DNA of 64,000 nt from Sciurus carolinensis. Taxonomy: Eukaryota > Chordata > Mammalia > Rodentia > Sciuridae. A program made the position numbers and the translations under genes. Shown piece after piece: positions 1 to 12,821 of the stretch (the first letter of the stretch is position 1; each line of letters starts with the position of its first letter). The notes beneath the pieces are model-generated. The model saw only the letters and a program-made list of their open reading frames with translations. It ran no database searches and was not told the origin of the DNA. The stretch covers positions 39,878,741 through 39,942,740 of the forward strand of contig NC_062213.1 in NCBI RefSeq assembly GCF_902686445.1. The letters are read 5' to 3'.

Positions 1-1275
1 TTCACATTTTGCTGCTTTGATTATTTGATAAACTATCATAGATTCTATAATAATTCAGTCTTTGCATTTTGTTGCTTGTGAATCATTTTTTAAAACTATA
101 ATCATAGGGTGATTTAATGCCAAATGATAATTTTGAGGGTGGAGTGTCATTTAGAGGTACTAGACCTAGTTGTTTGAAACCTTTACTTGGAGATTGTTCT
201 TCACAAGTTTTCCACATTGACTTCCTCAGGCCATGCTACATCCCTCTGCCAGAGACTGTAACTTTTCCTCCTAGATCATGCTCTGCATACCCAAGATCCC
301 AGAATTCCCTGTCTAAATGGCACTTAAGGGTTTTTCTTGGGATTGTCCACATGAAGGCAGACTGCAATAGGCTAGTGGTAGACTATTAGAAAGCTGGCAT
401 TTGGTTTTGGGAACATTGAGATAGAGCCAAGTATGTGCTAGGTTATTCTTGGAGTCAGGTGGGAATAGAAGATAATTAAGCTGTAGATCTCAGGTCTTGC
501 TCTGGGCACCACAAATGATAATAGGAAGCCTAATAATAGGTATGGATGCTGTTGATTTACTTTGGATTGATTTGAATTACTATTAAATATTGGTAAAATG
601 AAACCAGGAATTATTGATGTTGCATGTAGTATTCTGATCATTGAATAGTATTTCATGTCTTGAACTTGTCCTAGAAATCCCTTTTAACCAGTTGATACAA
701 AAACTATTAATGATGAGTATTAATTTATTTTCCTGATCTCATGGTCCAGTTACTATAAGTAACATTTCTTGAGTCTTTTGTTTAGGATTTCCATTTTCCA
801 TCTTGTAATCATATTATTTGTTAGTTGTTTTGGTTTTGAAACATTTTGATACATACCAGATAGTTCCTTTGGATAGGAATATTTCCTCATTATGCCTTTT
901 GAAGTGCTGACATGATTTTCTCTTTTATTCCTACAATACTTTATAATAGAAGTTTTCTTCTAGATTCTAGATTTTAATCTGTTTCTGAAATTTGCTTTGA
1001 TAACACATGCAGATAGTCTGGCTAATGTATATCCATTATTTCCAAAATTTTATCTTCCCTTAAGTTTTTTTGGTAAATGCAAACCAACTAGGTCATGATT
1101 CTTATTATGACATTTTTATTTTGATTAGTTCATCAGTCTGTTTTATTGATATTTTCATATTGAGTAAGTATATTTTTTCTAAACTTTTAGTTGCTGCACT
1201 GATATTTTCTACATAATCTTACATTTATTTGGTTCTTTTATAATGTGTGTTTTGGTCCATTATTTATTTTTAAAG
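1..1275. other. Intronic or flanking DNA, nothing recognised
   Basis: AT-rich sequence upstream of the first L1 fragment. Short open frames exist but show no family resemblance, no splice-site pairing in frame with STK3 and no clear repeat ends. Confidence 0.5.
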
Positions 1276-3660
1276 ATTATACCATTGTAATTGGAGTGAG
1301 GTGAAATCTCAGTGTAGTTTTAATTTACATTTCCCTAATTGCTAGAGATGTTGAACATTTTTTAACATATTTATTGACCATTTGTATTTCTTCTTTTGAG
1401 AAGTGCCTTTTTAGTTCCTTTTCCCATTTATTATTTGGTTTTTTTGTTTGTTTTGGGTGTTATTTGAGTTCTTTGTATATCCTGGATGGTAATGCCCTGA
1501 GGAGCAGGCGGCAAAGATTTTCTTTCATTTTGTTGACTTTCTCTTCACACTCTTGATTATTTCCTTTTCTGTGAAGAAGCTTTTTAATTTTGTGCCATCC
1601 TTTATTGATTTTTTTTATTGTACTTCTAGTACTTTAGGAGTCTTGTTAAGGAAGTCATTTCCCCAGCCGACTTGTTGGAGTGTTGGGCAACAGTAGTGGA
1701 TGCAGGGTTTCTGATCTAAATTTTAAGTCTTTGATCCACTTTGAGTTGAACTTTATGCAGGGTGAGAGATAGGGGTTAAATTTCATTCTACTACATATGG
1801 ATTTCCAGTTTTCCCAGCATAATTTGTTGAAAAGGGTATCTTTTCTCCAATGCATGTTCTTGGCATCTTTGTCTAATATGAGATTTATGTGGGCTTGTCT
1901 TTGTGTTTTCTTTTCTGTTTCATTGGGTTGCATGTCTAATTTGATGTCAGTACCTTGATATTTTTGTTACTATAGCTCTCTGTAGTATAATTTGAGGTCC
2001 AGTATGGAAATGCATCTTGCTCACTTTTCTCACTAAGGTTTGCTTTGACTATTCTGGGTCTCTCACTTTTCCAAATGATTTTCATGACTGCTTTTTCTAT
2101 TTTTGTGAAGAATGTCATTGAAATTTTGATGGGAATTTCAGTAAATCTGTTTAGTGCCTTTGGTAGTATGGTCATTTTGACAATATTAATTTTGCTTGTC
2201 CATGAACTTGGGAGGTCTTTCCGTCTTCTAAGGTCTTCTTCAATTTTTTTCTTTAGTGTACTTAGGTTTACAGTGTAGAGGCCCTTCACCTCTTTTGTTA
2301 GATTGATTCCCAGGTATTTTAGTTTTTGTGAATGGAATTGTTTCCTAATTCTTTTTCAGCAGATTCATCATTGGAGTATAGGAATGGAATTGATTTATGG
2401 GTGTTGATTTTGTATGCCGCTACTTTGCTGAATTCATTTAGGAGCTCTTGAAGTGTTCAGGTGGAGTTTTAAAGGTCTTCTAAATATAGGATCATGTCAT
2501 CAGAAAAAAAAGATAATTTAAGTTCTTCTTTTCCCATATCTCTCTCTCTCTAATTTCCCTCTCTTGCCTAATTTGCTCTGGCTAGACTTTCAAGTACTAT
2601 GTTGAATAGCAGTGGTGAAAGTTGGCATCTTGTTCTTGTTTGAGGAAATGCTTTTAGTTTTTCTCCATTAAGAATAATGTTGGCCTTGGGTTTGTCATAG
2701 ATAGGCTTTACAATTGTGAGGTAAGTTTAAGTTTCTTCTTTCCTTAATTTTTTTAGTGTTTTAAACATGAATGGGTGCTGTACTTTGTCAAATGCTTTTT
2801 CTGCATCTATTGAAATAACCGTGTGATCCTTGTCTTTTAGTATATTTTTGTGGTGAATTACATGTATTGATTTCTGTATGTTAAATCAACCTTGCATCCC
2901 TGAGATGAAACCCACTTAATCGTGGTGCATTATCATTTTAATGTGCTTTTGTATGCAGTTTGCCAATATTTTCTTAAGAATTTTTGCATCTATATTCATC
3001 AGGGATATTGGTCTGAAATTTTCTTTCCTTGATGTGTCTTTGTCTGATTTTGGTATCAGGGTGATACTGACTTTGTAGAATGAGTTTGGCAGAGTTCTCT
3101 CCTTTTCTATTTCATAGAACAGTTTGAGGAGGATAGGTGTTAGTTCTTCTTTGAAGGTATAGGAGAACTCGATTGAGAATCCATCCAGACTTAGGCTTTT
3201 CTTTATTGGAAGGCTTTTGATGGCTACTTCAGTTACATTACTTGAAATTGATATGTTTAAGTTTTCTGTGTCTTCCTAGTTCAATTTGGATAGGTTGTAT
3301 GTCTTTAGGAATTTGTCTATATCTTCAAGATATACTAGCTTATTGGAGTATAAATTTTTAAAAATCTTTTGATGATCTTCTTGATTTCAGTAGTGTCTGT
3401 GGTGACATTCTTTTTTTCATCTTGTATTTTGATAATTTGAATTTTTTCCCTTTTGGTTACTTTGGTGAAGGGTTTATCAGTTTTGTTTATCCTTTCAAAA
3501 TAAAACCACAACTCTTTGTTTCATCAGTCTTTCATATTGTTTAATCTCAATTTCATTGATTTTGGCTCCAATTTTAATAATTTCCTGTCTTCTACTGATT
3601 TTGGTGTTGGTTTGTTCTTCTAATTCTTGAGATGTAATATTAGATTATTTATTTGATACC
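1276..3660 (-). mobile_element. L1 fragment, ORF2 region, truncated at both ends
   Basis: On the - strand the sequence follows the L1 ORF2 order from mid reverse transcriptase to the C-terminal region. It aligns by eye to the full-length L1 at about 13540-15930, for example the shared ATTGGAGTGAG and GAGATGTTGAAC blocks. Broken peptides at 1655-1933 and 1936-2289 carry L1 residues such as [20 protein letters not shown] and the LPKALNRFTEIPIKI motif. Both the 3'UTR and the 5' half are missing, and stops and frameshifts are frequent, so it is an old dead copy. Confidence 0.9.
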
Positions 3661-4529
3661 AGATTATCCATACTTCTGATTCACTGACTATAAACTCACT
3701 AGTTTCTTTAACCCCCTCAACTTGATAATTTGCAAAAATGACTAAAGAACTCAAGAAAGCTCTAAATTTATGATTACAGTTTCAGGTTAGAAATCAGGAG
3801 GATCAAATGAAGAGACACATACCACAGTGTCTGGGAAGAAACACAGAGCTTCTGTGCCTTCTTGCAGAATCAGGAGATGTCTCTCCTGGCACATGAATGT
3901 TTTTTCCAACCAGGAGGATCCATCAAGCCTCAGTGGACAGAGATTTTACTGGGATTTTATTCAGTAGGCATATGTGAGTAAATAAATCTTGGACCATGTG
4001 TTTGGACTCAGTCTTCAACTTCCCCTTCCCAGAGGTCAGGCTGCTGAAAAGTTACATTAATCATATAGTTGTTTCTTTCCCATGCCTGGCTGTCATCCTG
4101 AAGCTGTCCTGGGCCTTACCTGATTCATCTTATTAGCACAAGAAATATACTCCAAGGAAATTCCAGGGGTTTTTGAAGGTCTTTGGAATAGAGCTTCCAA
4201 GAATGTTTAGAACACTTCAAAGGAAAAGTGTTGGGTTGGACCTTTAAAGAAGATGGATAAAGATACTTGATACCCTGTATTGCCATTCCCCCACTTCTTC
4301 CTTGATATCTGAAGTGAGGATGTGGTAGATAGTGTTGGAGATGGTAGATACCCATCTCAGGCCGTGAGGTAACCTGAAATGTGGAGAACAAATCTTGATG
4401 GCATTGTAGCTCTCCTATACTAGCCTTGTCCTGCCCATATCTGGATCATGACAGCTTCTTCCTCTCTTGGTCTTACTGCCCTATCTTCCCTCCCATCCCC
4501 AACTGTCATCCTATTTCAGTGTCCTATTT
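3661..4529. other. Intronic DNA, nothing recognised
   Basis: No gene, SINE or LINE signature identified. Some of it may be a decayed repeat that cannot be named by eye. Confidence 0.45.
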
Positions 4530-4860
4530 CTACTGTAACATACTTAATGATTTATACTTAATGATTTATACAACACAAGTGTATTTATACAGCTCTATAG
4601 GTTAGAAGTCTAACACAGATCTCTCACAGGACTAAAACTGAAATGTTGGCAGGGCTGCCTTTCTTTTTGGGCTCTCTAGTAGGTGAAAATTTATCTGCTT
4701 GAACTTTCCAGCTTCTGAAGACTGCCCACATTCCTTAGTTGTTACCTCATCATCAGAGCAACTGCATTTGAACAACGTTTCAAAGAACATTCTTCCATAG
4801 TCACTTTTCCCTCTGACTCTTCTTTTGCCTCCCTCTTCCACTTTTCTGGACTCTTGTGAC
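4530..4860. repeat. Possible old mammalian interspersed repeat
   Basis: The order of blocks (CTACTGTAACATA, GGTTAGAAGTCTAACA, GTTGGCAGGGCTGCCTTTCT, CTTTCCAGCTTCTG) resembles a common old mammalian LTR-class repeat. The family cannot be named with confidence from sequence alone. Confidence 0.45.
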
Positions 4861-4887
4861 TACACTGTCCATCTTTACTTCCTTCTT

Positions 4888-4931
4888 TCCATCCATCCAT
4901 CCATCCATCCATCCATCCATCCATCCATCCA
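4888..4931 (+). repeat. (CCAT)n microsatellite
   Basis: About eleven uninterrupted tetranucleotide units. Read on the - strand it gives a repetitive MDGWMDGW peptide, which is a translation artefact of the repeat. Confidence 0.97.
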
Positions 4932-5411
4932 GTCTTTCCTCTCTCTCCCTTTCTTATCTAGTTGGTCTGTCTTCATTTTTTCAAGCATTTTGTGTTTCAT
5001 CCTTGAACATTTACTTTTACATGCATCCTTGAATAATAAGAATGTATGTCTAAGAAAATTATCGGTGATTTTTCTAATAGTCTTTTTTCAGTTGACATGT
5101 TATGTTTGACCTTTTTAAATTGAATTCATTCACACCTCCTCCTCCTTCAGCATACATACACATTTTTTTTTCTTTGTGACATTGACTTTTTGAATAAATA
5201 AGACTCCCCCCACCTTTGGTAGAATCTCCCATAATCTGGATTTGCCTTAATGTAAAACTTTTAGCTTTTCCTTTATTCCCTGTGTTTCCTATAACCAAGA
5301 AGTTAGATCTAGGGTAGGACTGCCCGGTGGAATGTTCTGCAATGATGGAAATGTTGCCTTTGTTGCATTGTACCGTATGTTTGTAGTGGTCTTTTAGAAA
5401 TTGTTATTACT

Positions 5412-5660
5412 GAGCCATTTGCAATGGTGCATACCTGTTATCCCAGCATCTCAGGAGATTGAGACAAGAGGATCCAAGTTTGAGGTCAGTCTTAGAAGCT
5501 TAATGAGGCCCTAAGCAACTTAGTGAGACCCTGTCTCAAAATAGAAAATAAAAAGGGCTGGAATATAGCTCAGTGATAAAGTGCCTTTGGGTTTAATCCC
5601 CAGGACAAAAAACAAAGCAACAATAATAAAAGCAACAACAACAAAACCAGAACCAAAACC
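5412..5660 (+). mobile_element. B1-dID composite SINE
   Basis: The left part is B1-like (CATACCTGTTATCCCAGC ... GTGAGACCCTGTCTCAAAA). An ID-like part follows (GGGCTGGAATATAGCTCAGT ... TTTAATCCCCAGG) with an A-rich CAA tail. This B1-ID fusion is typical of squirrels. Confidence 0.88.
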
Positions 5661-7735
5661 AAAACCAAATGTATTTATATTTTTTTCTCAGAAATTACTA
5701 ATTTTTATTTTACTTGATAGCTACTTACATTGTGTTTGTTGTCAGGAAACAACTTTCTTTGTTTAGGTGTTTGTAGTTTTGTAAAGTGCTTTCTCAGCAT
5801 CTGTCTCATTTATTTATCATGAAGATGACCTTTGGCTCATGTACCTGAGATTCTTAAGTAGTGGCCTGTGTCTTGTTACTCTGGCATGCTCACTGCTTCT
5901 GCACATCCACAAATCCAGCTGCCTTAGCTTCAGACGTATGTGTTCACTCATTCCACTGAGGCTGCAGTTCAGGCATCGTGACTTCTCAGGTGAACCCCTT
6001 TCCACATCTTCTGGGTCCTCCTGGAGTCCAAGGCATGGAATTCCAAGCATGAAGATAATTAGTTGTTTTGAGGCACCTCTGTTTCTTGGCTTCTTAAAAC
6101 TACTTGTGATCAGGGAAGTTCTTTTTAAAACGTAATCAGAGGTTCAGTATGTAGTTAAGGAACACATTGTGTAGAAACAAATACAGGATAATCATAAAAG
6201 TTATTATACTAACATTCTTCAATCAAAATGGTGTTAGAGATAAGATAAATTTTATGGCTGTAATGTGTCTCTGTGTGATCTGATTGGTGGGAAGGGAGTG
6301 AATTGTTAATCTAAGGCTAACCACTTTCTACAGCAGGGGCATATTACCTACTCAGTTCCTACAAAATGTGAAGATTCTTAAGAGGATCTTCTCTGATCCA
6401 TGGTTATGTTAAATGAGTTAAACAGAGTAATGTCAGTGAGAAAATCATTTAGTTTGTTACTGATTTTCTAACATTACAAATGGAAATAAAAGGTATAGTG
6501 GTTTTCCTGGAGACATTTTAGTAGATCATAAAACTTATTTGTTTGAACTATATGCTTAGTTTTCTTGCTTGTTTGAGACTAGAATGAGATATTTTAGGTT
6601 CTCTTTATGATAGTACTGGGTAAATAAGAGTTAGAGTTAAGCTTTTTATCCTTGGGCTTCTAATAGCTACTGCTGAGGTGACCCTTTATGTTAAGATTAT
6701 CTTAAGATAAGACCACTGCTTATTGGCTCAAAGTTCAAAGGAGAGCATTAGCTTCAAGGACATAAATCACTGAGTCATTATCTACCAATTTGTAACAAAA
6801 GTGCAGTTGAACAACATTTATCAAGACAATCTAGTATCTTTTACCTACAGTTTGAGGTCATTCTATACAGAGGTTTATGTAGTCCTTTGCACTGTTTTGC
6901 AGAGACGTTCAATTTTATTTTTATTTTCTAATTTGAAGTAGCAGTGGATTTGTATGCCTTTTTCATCAACTGCTGTTAACCCCATTTTATCCACCCTCAA
7001 AGCCTTATTAGGTTCTAACAACTATGGAACTGTCTTAGATTAATTATTTACAGATAAAATTAATGAAATGGCACTACGTTGTTTGCAATTTGTTTTATAA
7101 TATGTTAATTTTTTTTCCTCTCTAAGTTGATTAGAAACTCTGTGGGTCAAAGATTGGAAAATCTTTGAAAATCTATTTGAAAATCTGTAGTAGCAGAGCT
7201 TACAAAGTCAGATACTTAAAGGGACTATTCGGTAGATGATTTGAGCCAGGGTAGAATGGGCCCAGACAAAAGACTGAATAAGCATCCCGTTTTAAATCAG
7301 CCATTAATTCCAGAATATTCTTGTCTTGTGGGATTGTGAGCTTGATGTTGTCTAAAAATTAACCCACTGGAGTTATTTGGCTTGTGATCTCTTAGTTTAC
7401 TGCTTTTAAATTAGTGCATCTTCTGAACACATAGAAAATGGCTTTATAAATACTTGTTTGACTAAAAGTTGCTTATTGTTTTGTAATACTGGATACACTA
7501 CTCTTGCAGGATTATCACAGATGTAACATGTATAATGTGTTATAAGATGTGTGAGAATGTTCTTATCTATTAAAGGATTTTCTCTTTTTGAAGGAGATTA
7601 ACTTCTACCCTAGAAGCAGTAGGCTTGGGTTTTGAGTCTTTATTGCTATGTCCATGGAAAGTCCTTTGAATTACTTTCCAAATTAGAATCAGTGATAAAA
7701 TGGCTTTATATCTGAGGCCATGAAAAGAATGATAC
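5661..7735. other. Intronic DNA, nothing recognised
   Basis: Mostly unique-looking AT-rich sequence. Two overlapping opposed open frames at 5817-6135 have no recognisable domain, and I treat them as chance. Confidence 0.45.
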
Positions 7736-7737
7736 TT

Positions 7738-7838
7738 CAGCTACCTGGGTGGCCGAAGTGGGAGAATCTCCTGTTGGAGGCCAGCCTTGATGATGTAGTA
7801 AGACCCCATCGCAGACAAAGCAAAACAAAACAAAAAAT
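7738..7838 (+). mobile_element. B1-type SINE fragment
   Basis: Decayed B1 core (AGCTACCTGGGTGGCCGAAG, GAGGCCAGCCTTGATGATG, AGACCCCATCGCAGAC) followed by an A-rich CAAAACAAAA tail. The 5' part is missing. Confidence 0.7.
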
Positions 7839-8555
7839 GATATAGTGAATTATTGGAAAACCTATGTGCTTTCCAATTAAGGTTTCTATTTTTCTTTTAT
7901 TATTTCTTATTTCTTGAATTTTGGATTAATCTTTCATTCTTTCTTTCTCCACCTTTCCCAAAGAACATTGTTAACATGCATTCTTGGTACTTAATGGAAG
8001 TCTTTCCTGCTTCATTTCTCCTCTTTCATTCCTGTAAATACAGCCCAAACTGACTTTTATATTCCATATTTATTCTGTCTCCAGATTTTAAAAAAATTTA
8101 CATTGTGAGTCATAAACATATTCTGATTTAAAGTAAAAATAAACATAGGACCTCCTCACATCCTCTCACCCCACATCCTCTCAGTTAGGTAACTTCTTGA
8201 AGACTGAACTCTTTATTGTGGAACTCCCCTACACTTCGTCTCTTCCTAATCTTTCCCTTGTCCTTTAAAAGGACTTGTTCTCTACAAGCAGCCATATTCT
8301 ACTCTTTTCCTTTCCATTATGGTATTTCTTCTAATGGGGATGACTCCTCTTTTTTATACCTTTTATCACTTCTTCTGTTATTGTACTTTTCTTTGAATCA
8401 TTTACTTTTTGTTCTTTTATCACCAGACTTGTTTAGAAGTGTTTTAGGTATAGTGAGTTTGTTCCCTGCTGAACCTTTGAGCTCCGTTTAATATCTACTA
8501 CCATGCTCTTATGTACTAGCACTCAACAACTGTTTCTGAACTGGAGTTTTACTTT
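7839..8555. other. Intronic DNA, nothing recognised
   Basis: T-rich sequence without an identifiable repeat or exon. Confidence 0.45.
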
Positions 8556-8559
8556 ATAT

Positions 8560-9837
8560 CTTCCTTCATTCATATTTATGTGGTAAATGTATAATACTTA
8601 AAATTCACCATTTTAAAATATACAGTTCATGGAATAAAGTACATTCACATTTCTGTACAACAGTCAATGCCATCTGTCTCCAGAACTTTTTCTTTTTGAC
8701 CAACTGAAACTCCATGCCCATTGAACTCTGATCCCTTGTTCTGTCTTTTCCCCAGTCCCTTGGAACCATGAATCTACTCTGTCTTCTTGCATTTGGTATA
8801 AAAGGAGTCATAAAATATTTATTCTTTTGCTACCGGTAACCTTATTTCACACAGCATAATATCTTTAAGATTCATCCATATTGTAGTATGTGTCAAAATT
8901 TTCTTCCTTTTAAAGGCTGAGTAATATTCCATTTTATTTATAGACCATACTAAAAAAAAATCCATACACCTGTCAGTGGACACATGGAACACTTTTTAGT
9001 TTTTGGCTATTGTGAATAATATTGCTATAAATATGGGTGTATAAATGTCTGTTCAAGTCTCTACTTTTAATTCTTTTGGGTGTATACACCAAAGTGGAAT
9101 TGTTGGATCATATGGTAACTCTGTGTTTAATTTTTTTGAATCACTATACACAGTGACTGCCATTTTACATTTCCAATAGCAAGGATTCATTGCTTCATAT
9201 TCTTGCCAACATTTGGTTGGTTCCTTCATTCTTTCTTTTTCTTTTTCTCCAGTCCCCTTCTCATCCCCTTCCTCCTTTTTGCCATCCTCTTGGGTGTGAA
9301 GTGGTTTATCTTCATGGTTTTAATTTTAATTTTTCTGACCAACTAGTAATGTTGAGTATCTTTTTGTGTTCTTGTTGGTTATATGTTTATTTTCTTTGGA
9401 GAAGTGTTTATTTCAGTCCTTTATCCATATAAAAAATTGGGTTTTGTGTGTGTTTGTTGTTATTGAGTTTGTGAGTTCTTTATATATTTTAGCTATTAAC
9501 TGCTTATCAGATATGACTTGCATATATCTTCTCCATTCTGTGGATTGCCTTTTCATTCTTTTGATAATGTCCTTTGATGCATAAATTTTTAAATTTTAAT
9601 GAAGTCCAGCTCATCTATTTTTTCATTTATTGCCTGGACTTTTGTTCTATCCCTGAAATCATTGCCAAATTCAATGCAATGAAACTTTGACCTTGTGTAT
9701 CCTATTAAGACTTTTATAGTTTTAGCTCTTGGTTTTTGATCATTTTGAGATTGTTTTTGAATATGTTATAACGTGATCATCCAGTTTAATTTTTTTTGCA
9801 TATCCAGTCTTCCTGACATCATTTGTTAAAAAGACTT
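8560..9837 (-). mobile_element. Old L1M-type 3' end (3'UTR and ORF2 C-terminus)
   Basis: On the + strand the antisense of an L1MA/MB-like 3' end is readable: CACCATTTTAAAATATACAG, then TCTCCAGAACTTTTTC, TTCATCCATATTGTAGTATG, GCTGAGTAATATTCCATTTT and the later ORF2 region. It is interrupted by a younger L1 tail at 9838, after which a short continuation is seen to about 10090. Confidence 0.85.
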
Positions 9838-10013
9838 TTTTAAAAATAATTTATTTATTTTGATTCATTGTAAACAAATGGGGTACGACTTATTTCTCTG
9901 GTTGTGCATGAAGTAGAGTCATACCATTTGTGTAATCATACATGAACATAGGATAATGATGTTTGTCTCATTCTGTTATTTTTTCTTACCCTCACCCGTC
10001 CCACCCCTCTTTT
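9838..10013 (-). mobile_element. 5'-truncated young L1 3'UTR inserted in older L1M
   Basis: It resembles the 3'UTR of the full-length L1 at 12822-12960 (shared CATACCATTTGTGTAATCAT and CATTCTGTTATTTTTTC) and has a T-rich start that is the antisense poly(A) tail. The motif AAAAGAC occurs at 9829-9835 and again at 10016-10022, a likely target-site duplication. Confidence 0.85.
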
Positions 10014-10704
10014 TGAAAAGACCGTTTTTTCCATTGTTCTTTCTCTCATTTATATTTGATCGAATGATCTTTAACTTTATCAACTATCAGTTGTAATTGT
10101 AGTAAAAGTTGTAATCTTTCCTGTTATTACCTTATCTTAAAAGCTCAGAATTTGCTTTACTTTCTTTACCACTTGAAAATAAAAGGAAAGACTCAACAGA
10201 TTCTATACATTGACAACAGATGTACCATTTATCAGCTCATATCTCTAATTAGGTGTTTGTTAAGATTAATTATTCATCTTTGCTTTGTACTTTACCATCT
10301 TGCTACTTGAAACATAGAAGTAGAAGCAATGGAGTATGTTTTTAATCTTTTAAGTGATTGCCCTTTTGTATGTCTGAAAATTTGTTTTTTAGTTAATTAA
10401 CCTCTGAATTTTCAATGTTTTTAATGTAAAAATGAAATAATTGAACTAAATGTATGCTGTATATCCTCCAATGTGGAAGTACTTGAGTGGTTTTTAATTG
10501 GTTAATAAAAATTTAGTAGAGAATAGAAGACCTTTATATTATGTAAGGAATATATTAAAATTGATATTCCTATAATATATTATCTTTATAACTTTGTCTA
10601 TAGTTGTGGTGTTTTTTCCTTATGTGAATAGATGTTTTAAATATAGTCATGGTTAGTTTCTTTCAATGGTAAAAAGCTTGGTTTCTGGGGTTTATTTTTG
10701 TTTG
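10014..10704. other. L1M continuation then intronic DNA, nothing further recognised
   Basis: The first ~75 bases continue the interrupted L1M. The rest is AT-rich with no repeat or exon recognised. Confidence 0.45.
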
Positions 10705-10710
10705 TTTTTT

Positions 10711-10908
10711 TGTACCAGGGATTGAACCCTGGGGTACTTAAACACTAGGCCACCTCCCCAGCCCTTTTTAAATATTTTGTTTAAAGACAGGGTTTCACTG
10801 AGTTGCTTAGGACCTCTTTAAGTTGCTGAGACTTTCTTTGAACTCTTGATCCTCCTGCTTCAGCCTCTTGAGCCATTGGGATCACAGACATGTTCCACTG
10901 CACCTGGC
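10711..10908 (-). mobile_element. B1-dID composite SINE
   Basis: Antisense ID part (CAGGGATTGAACCCTGGGG ... CCACCTCCCCAGCCC) followed by antisense B1 (AGACAGGGTTTCACTGAGTT ... CACTGCACCTGGC). Confidence 0.9.
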
Positions 10909-10961
10909 AGTTTCTAGGTATTATAGTAATTTATAGTATTACTACCTCTGTCTTTTTTAAA

Positions 10962-11087
10962 AACATTTTTTAGATGTTGATAGATCTTTATTTTTTATTT
11001 ATTTATTTATATGTGGTGCTGAGAATTGAATCCAGTGCCTCACACATGCTAGGTAAGTGCTGTACCACTGAGCCACGACCCCAGCCC
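10962..11087 (-). mobile_element. ID-type SINE
   Basis: Antisense ID unit: T-rich tail, TATGTGGTGCTGAGAATTGA, then CACACATGCTAGGTAAGTGC and GAGCCACGACCCCAGCCC. The family is derived from a tRNA and transcribed by RNA polymerase III. Confidence 0.9.
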
Positions 11088-12334
11088 ACTTCCTTTATCT
11101 TCTTAATGCATTAAGGAGAATGGGCATGGATTAGTTTGCACATGAAAGAGAGAACCACCAAAAACCAGGACAGAAAAGTGACACTCCAGAGACAGAAATC
11201 TTCTGGAAAGTCAAAGAATTCTAAAGCTTAAACAGGGAGATTTGGGCATGCTACATGACTGGATCTGTCTAAGAGAGGCCCATGATTGTAGGCTACACAT
11301 GCTTATATGGATTAAAATTACCTAAGAGACATTTTGTTGATTGTGTAGTTGCATAAACTTATCTTAAGCTACAGTTAATTTTAACATGTGCCAATTCACT
11401 TTGTAAAATTTTTGTCATAGCTGTGTTGGCCTCTTGTCTTTTTATATTACATGGAAATACAAATGATAACATGTACTGAATGTTTGATACATTTGTTTTA
11501 CTTCATTGTTTTTATATCTTTTCAAGGAAAATGATGTTTTAAACATAAAATAGTGATGGTATTTTAACAGGAACTACTCCAGATGCCAAGAAGAGAAGCT
11601 AATTCATTGTGTACAGTGATTTCCTAAGAACATTGGGGATTAATTCTCTTGATTGAAAATGGGTGACTGGATAACTAGTAGGACAGAGATGAGATGGAGG
11701 CTTTTTGTAGCTTTTAAATTTTGAACTATCTGAATCTTTTTTCATTACTTTTAAATTACAAGTATTAAATCATTGCTAATAAAGTAGTATATCACCTTTG
11801 AAACTTTTTCATTTGGCATCCTGCCTTTAGTTAAGAAGAGAAATGAAAATGTTGGCTTTTTCAAGCATTACTTCAAATCACAGCATAAATTTCATTTATA
11901 CTTAAATATTTTGGATTGCAGATGCAAATTGAACAACTACTAGCCATTTTGAGCAGGGATATTTATATAAAATTGAAATGGGAAGTAAGTCTGGTGTGCA
12001 GTACCATAATTTCTGAATATATATATGTTATCTAGGAATGTCTTTGGTAAAAGGGTCACAAATGCAAAGTCTTTCCTTGGAGACTGATAAGAAAATAATA
12101 GATAAAGAATGATGTGCTCAATGACATACAGTTCAAACAGAGGAAATTTAATGGGAAATGATTACATTAGCAGCAAATGGACTTACTTCCTTTATTGCAG
12201 TCTTACTGGAAATCCTAGAAGAGCCTAAAATTGTTTTTGATATTTGAAGACTGATAAAAAGATAAAGAGATTTGTTTATTTGGTTGTGCTATTGTGATTC
12301 TAACTATGTCTTTTGGATGCTTCATTTGTACTAG
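11088..12334. other. Intron upstream of the STK3 12335 exon
   Basis: No repeat identified. The last 30 bases are a pyrimidine-rich splice-acceptor tract ending TACTAG. No additional exon seen. Confidence 0.6.
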
Positions 12335-12472
12335 GCTATTTTTATGATTCCCACCAATCCACCACCAACATTCAGGAAGCCTGAACTTTGGTCTGATGAT
12401 TTCACCGATTTTGTTAAAAAGTGCTTAGTGAAGAATCCTGAGCAGAGAGCTACTGCAACACAACTATTACAG
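12335..12472 (+). CDS. STK3: STK3 (MST2) internal exon, kinase C-lobe end
   Basis: This exon encodes 46 codons in phase 0, from AIFMIP to QLLQ, matching about residues 229-274 of the Ste20-like kinase MST2. The enzyme phosphorylates LATS1/2 and MOB1 in the Hippo pathway, in the cytoplasm. The segment is the end of the kinase C-lobe; visible landmarks are the IPTNPPP loop, DFVKKCL and the conserved Arg of EQRATA, which belongs to kinase subdomain XI. The acceptor is a pyrimidine-rich tract ending TACTAG, and the donor is CAG|GTTAGT. Residues SDDFTDFVKKCLVKNPEQ fit STK3 better than its paralogue STK4, which has SDNFTDFVKQCLVKSPEQ. The exon length is a multiple of three, so skipping it would keep frame but remove kinase core. 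The upstream exon is outside the window. Exon boundaries are read from splice sites and protein similarity recalled from the family. Confidence 0.97.
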
Positions 12473-12794
12473 GTTAGTACTTGTAAGGAAAGAACATTTT
12501 CTTCATACCTTTTAGCATTTGACATTGGCTAGAAATGCTCTGAGTTTTACAACTTTTTTCCGAAAACTTAAACGTCTCTAGGAAATATGGAGCTATAAAA
12601 CACACACAGCCCATTCTGCTGTAAGTTTTATTTGTCTCATATTCTGTTTTCCAGGTTTAGTTTCTGCCTTTTTCCTTTTTTTTTTTTTCCCTTTTTTCTC
12701 TTTTCCTCTTATAGCGGTTTTAAAACAAAACTTCCAAAGGATTCTCTTTTTAGAAATGAGTTCTTGTCTCTATAGTTATTTCTTATTGCTTTAT

Positions 12795-12806
12795 CTTATG
12801 TTCCTT
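12795..12806 (+). repeat. Target-site duplication, left copy, of full-length L1
   Basis: CTTATGTTCCTT, identical to the copy at 19466-19477, directly before the antisense poly(A) tail of the L1. Confidence 0.92.
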
Positions 12807-12821
12807 TTTTTTTTTTTTTTT

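Noticed and set aside
4742..4924. Repetitive MDGWMDGW peptide
   Set aside because: It is the translation of the (CCAT)n microsatellite.
5817..6135. Overlapping opposed open frames as a small gene or pseudogene
   Set aside because: No family resemblance, no poly(A) signature, no splice-site pairing with STK3.
12335..12472. Assignment of the kinase exons to the paralogue STK4 (MST1)
   Set aside because: Residues SDDFTDFVKK, HPFIKNAKP and DEDELD match STK3; STK4 has SDNFTDFVKQ, HPFVRSAKG and EEDEMD.
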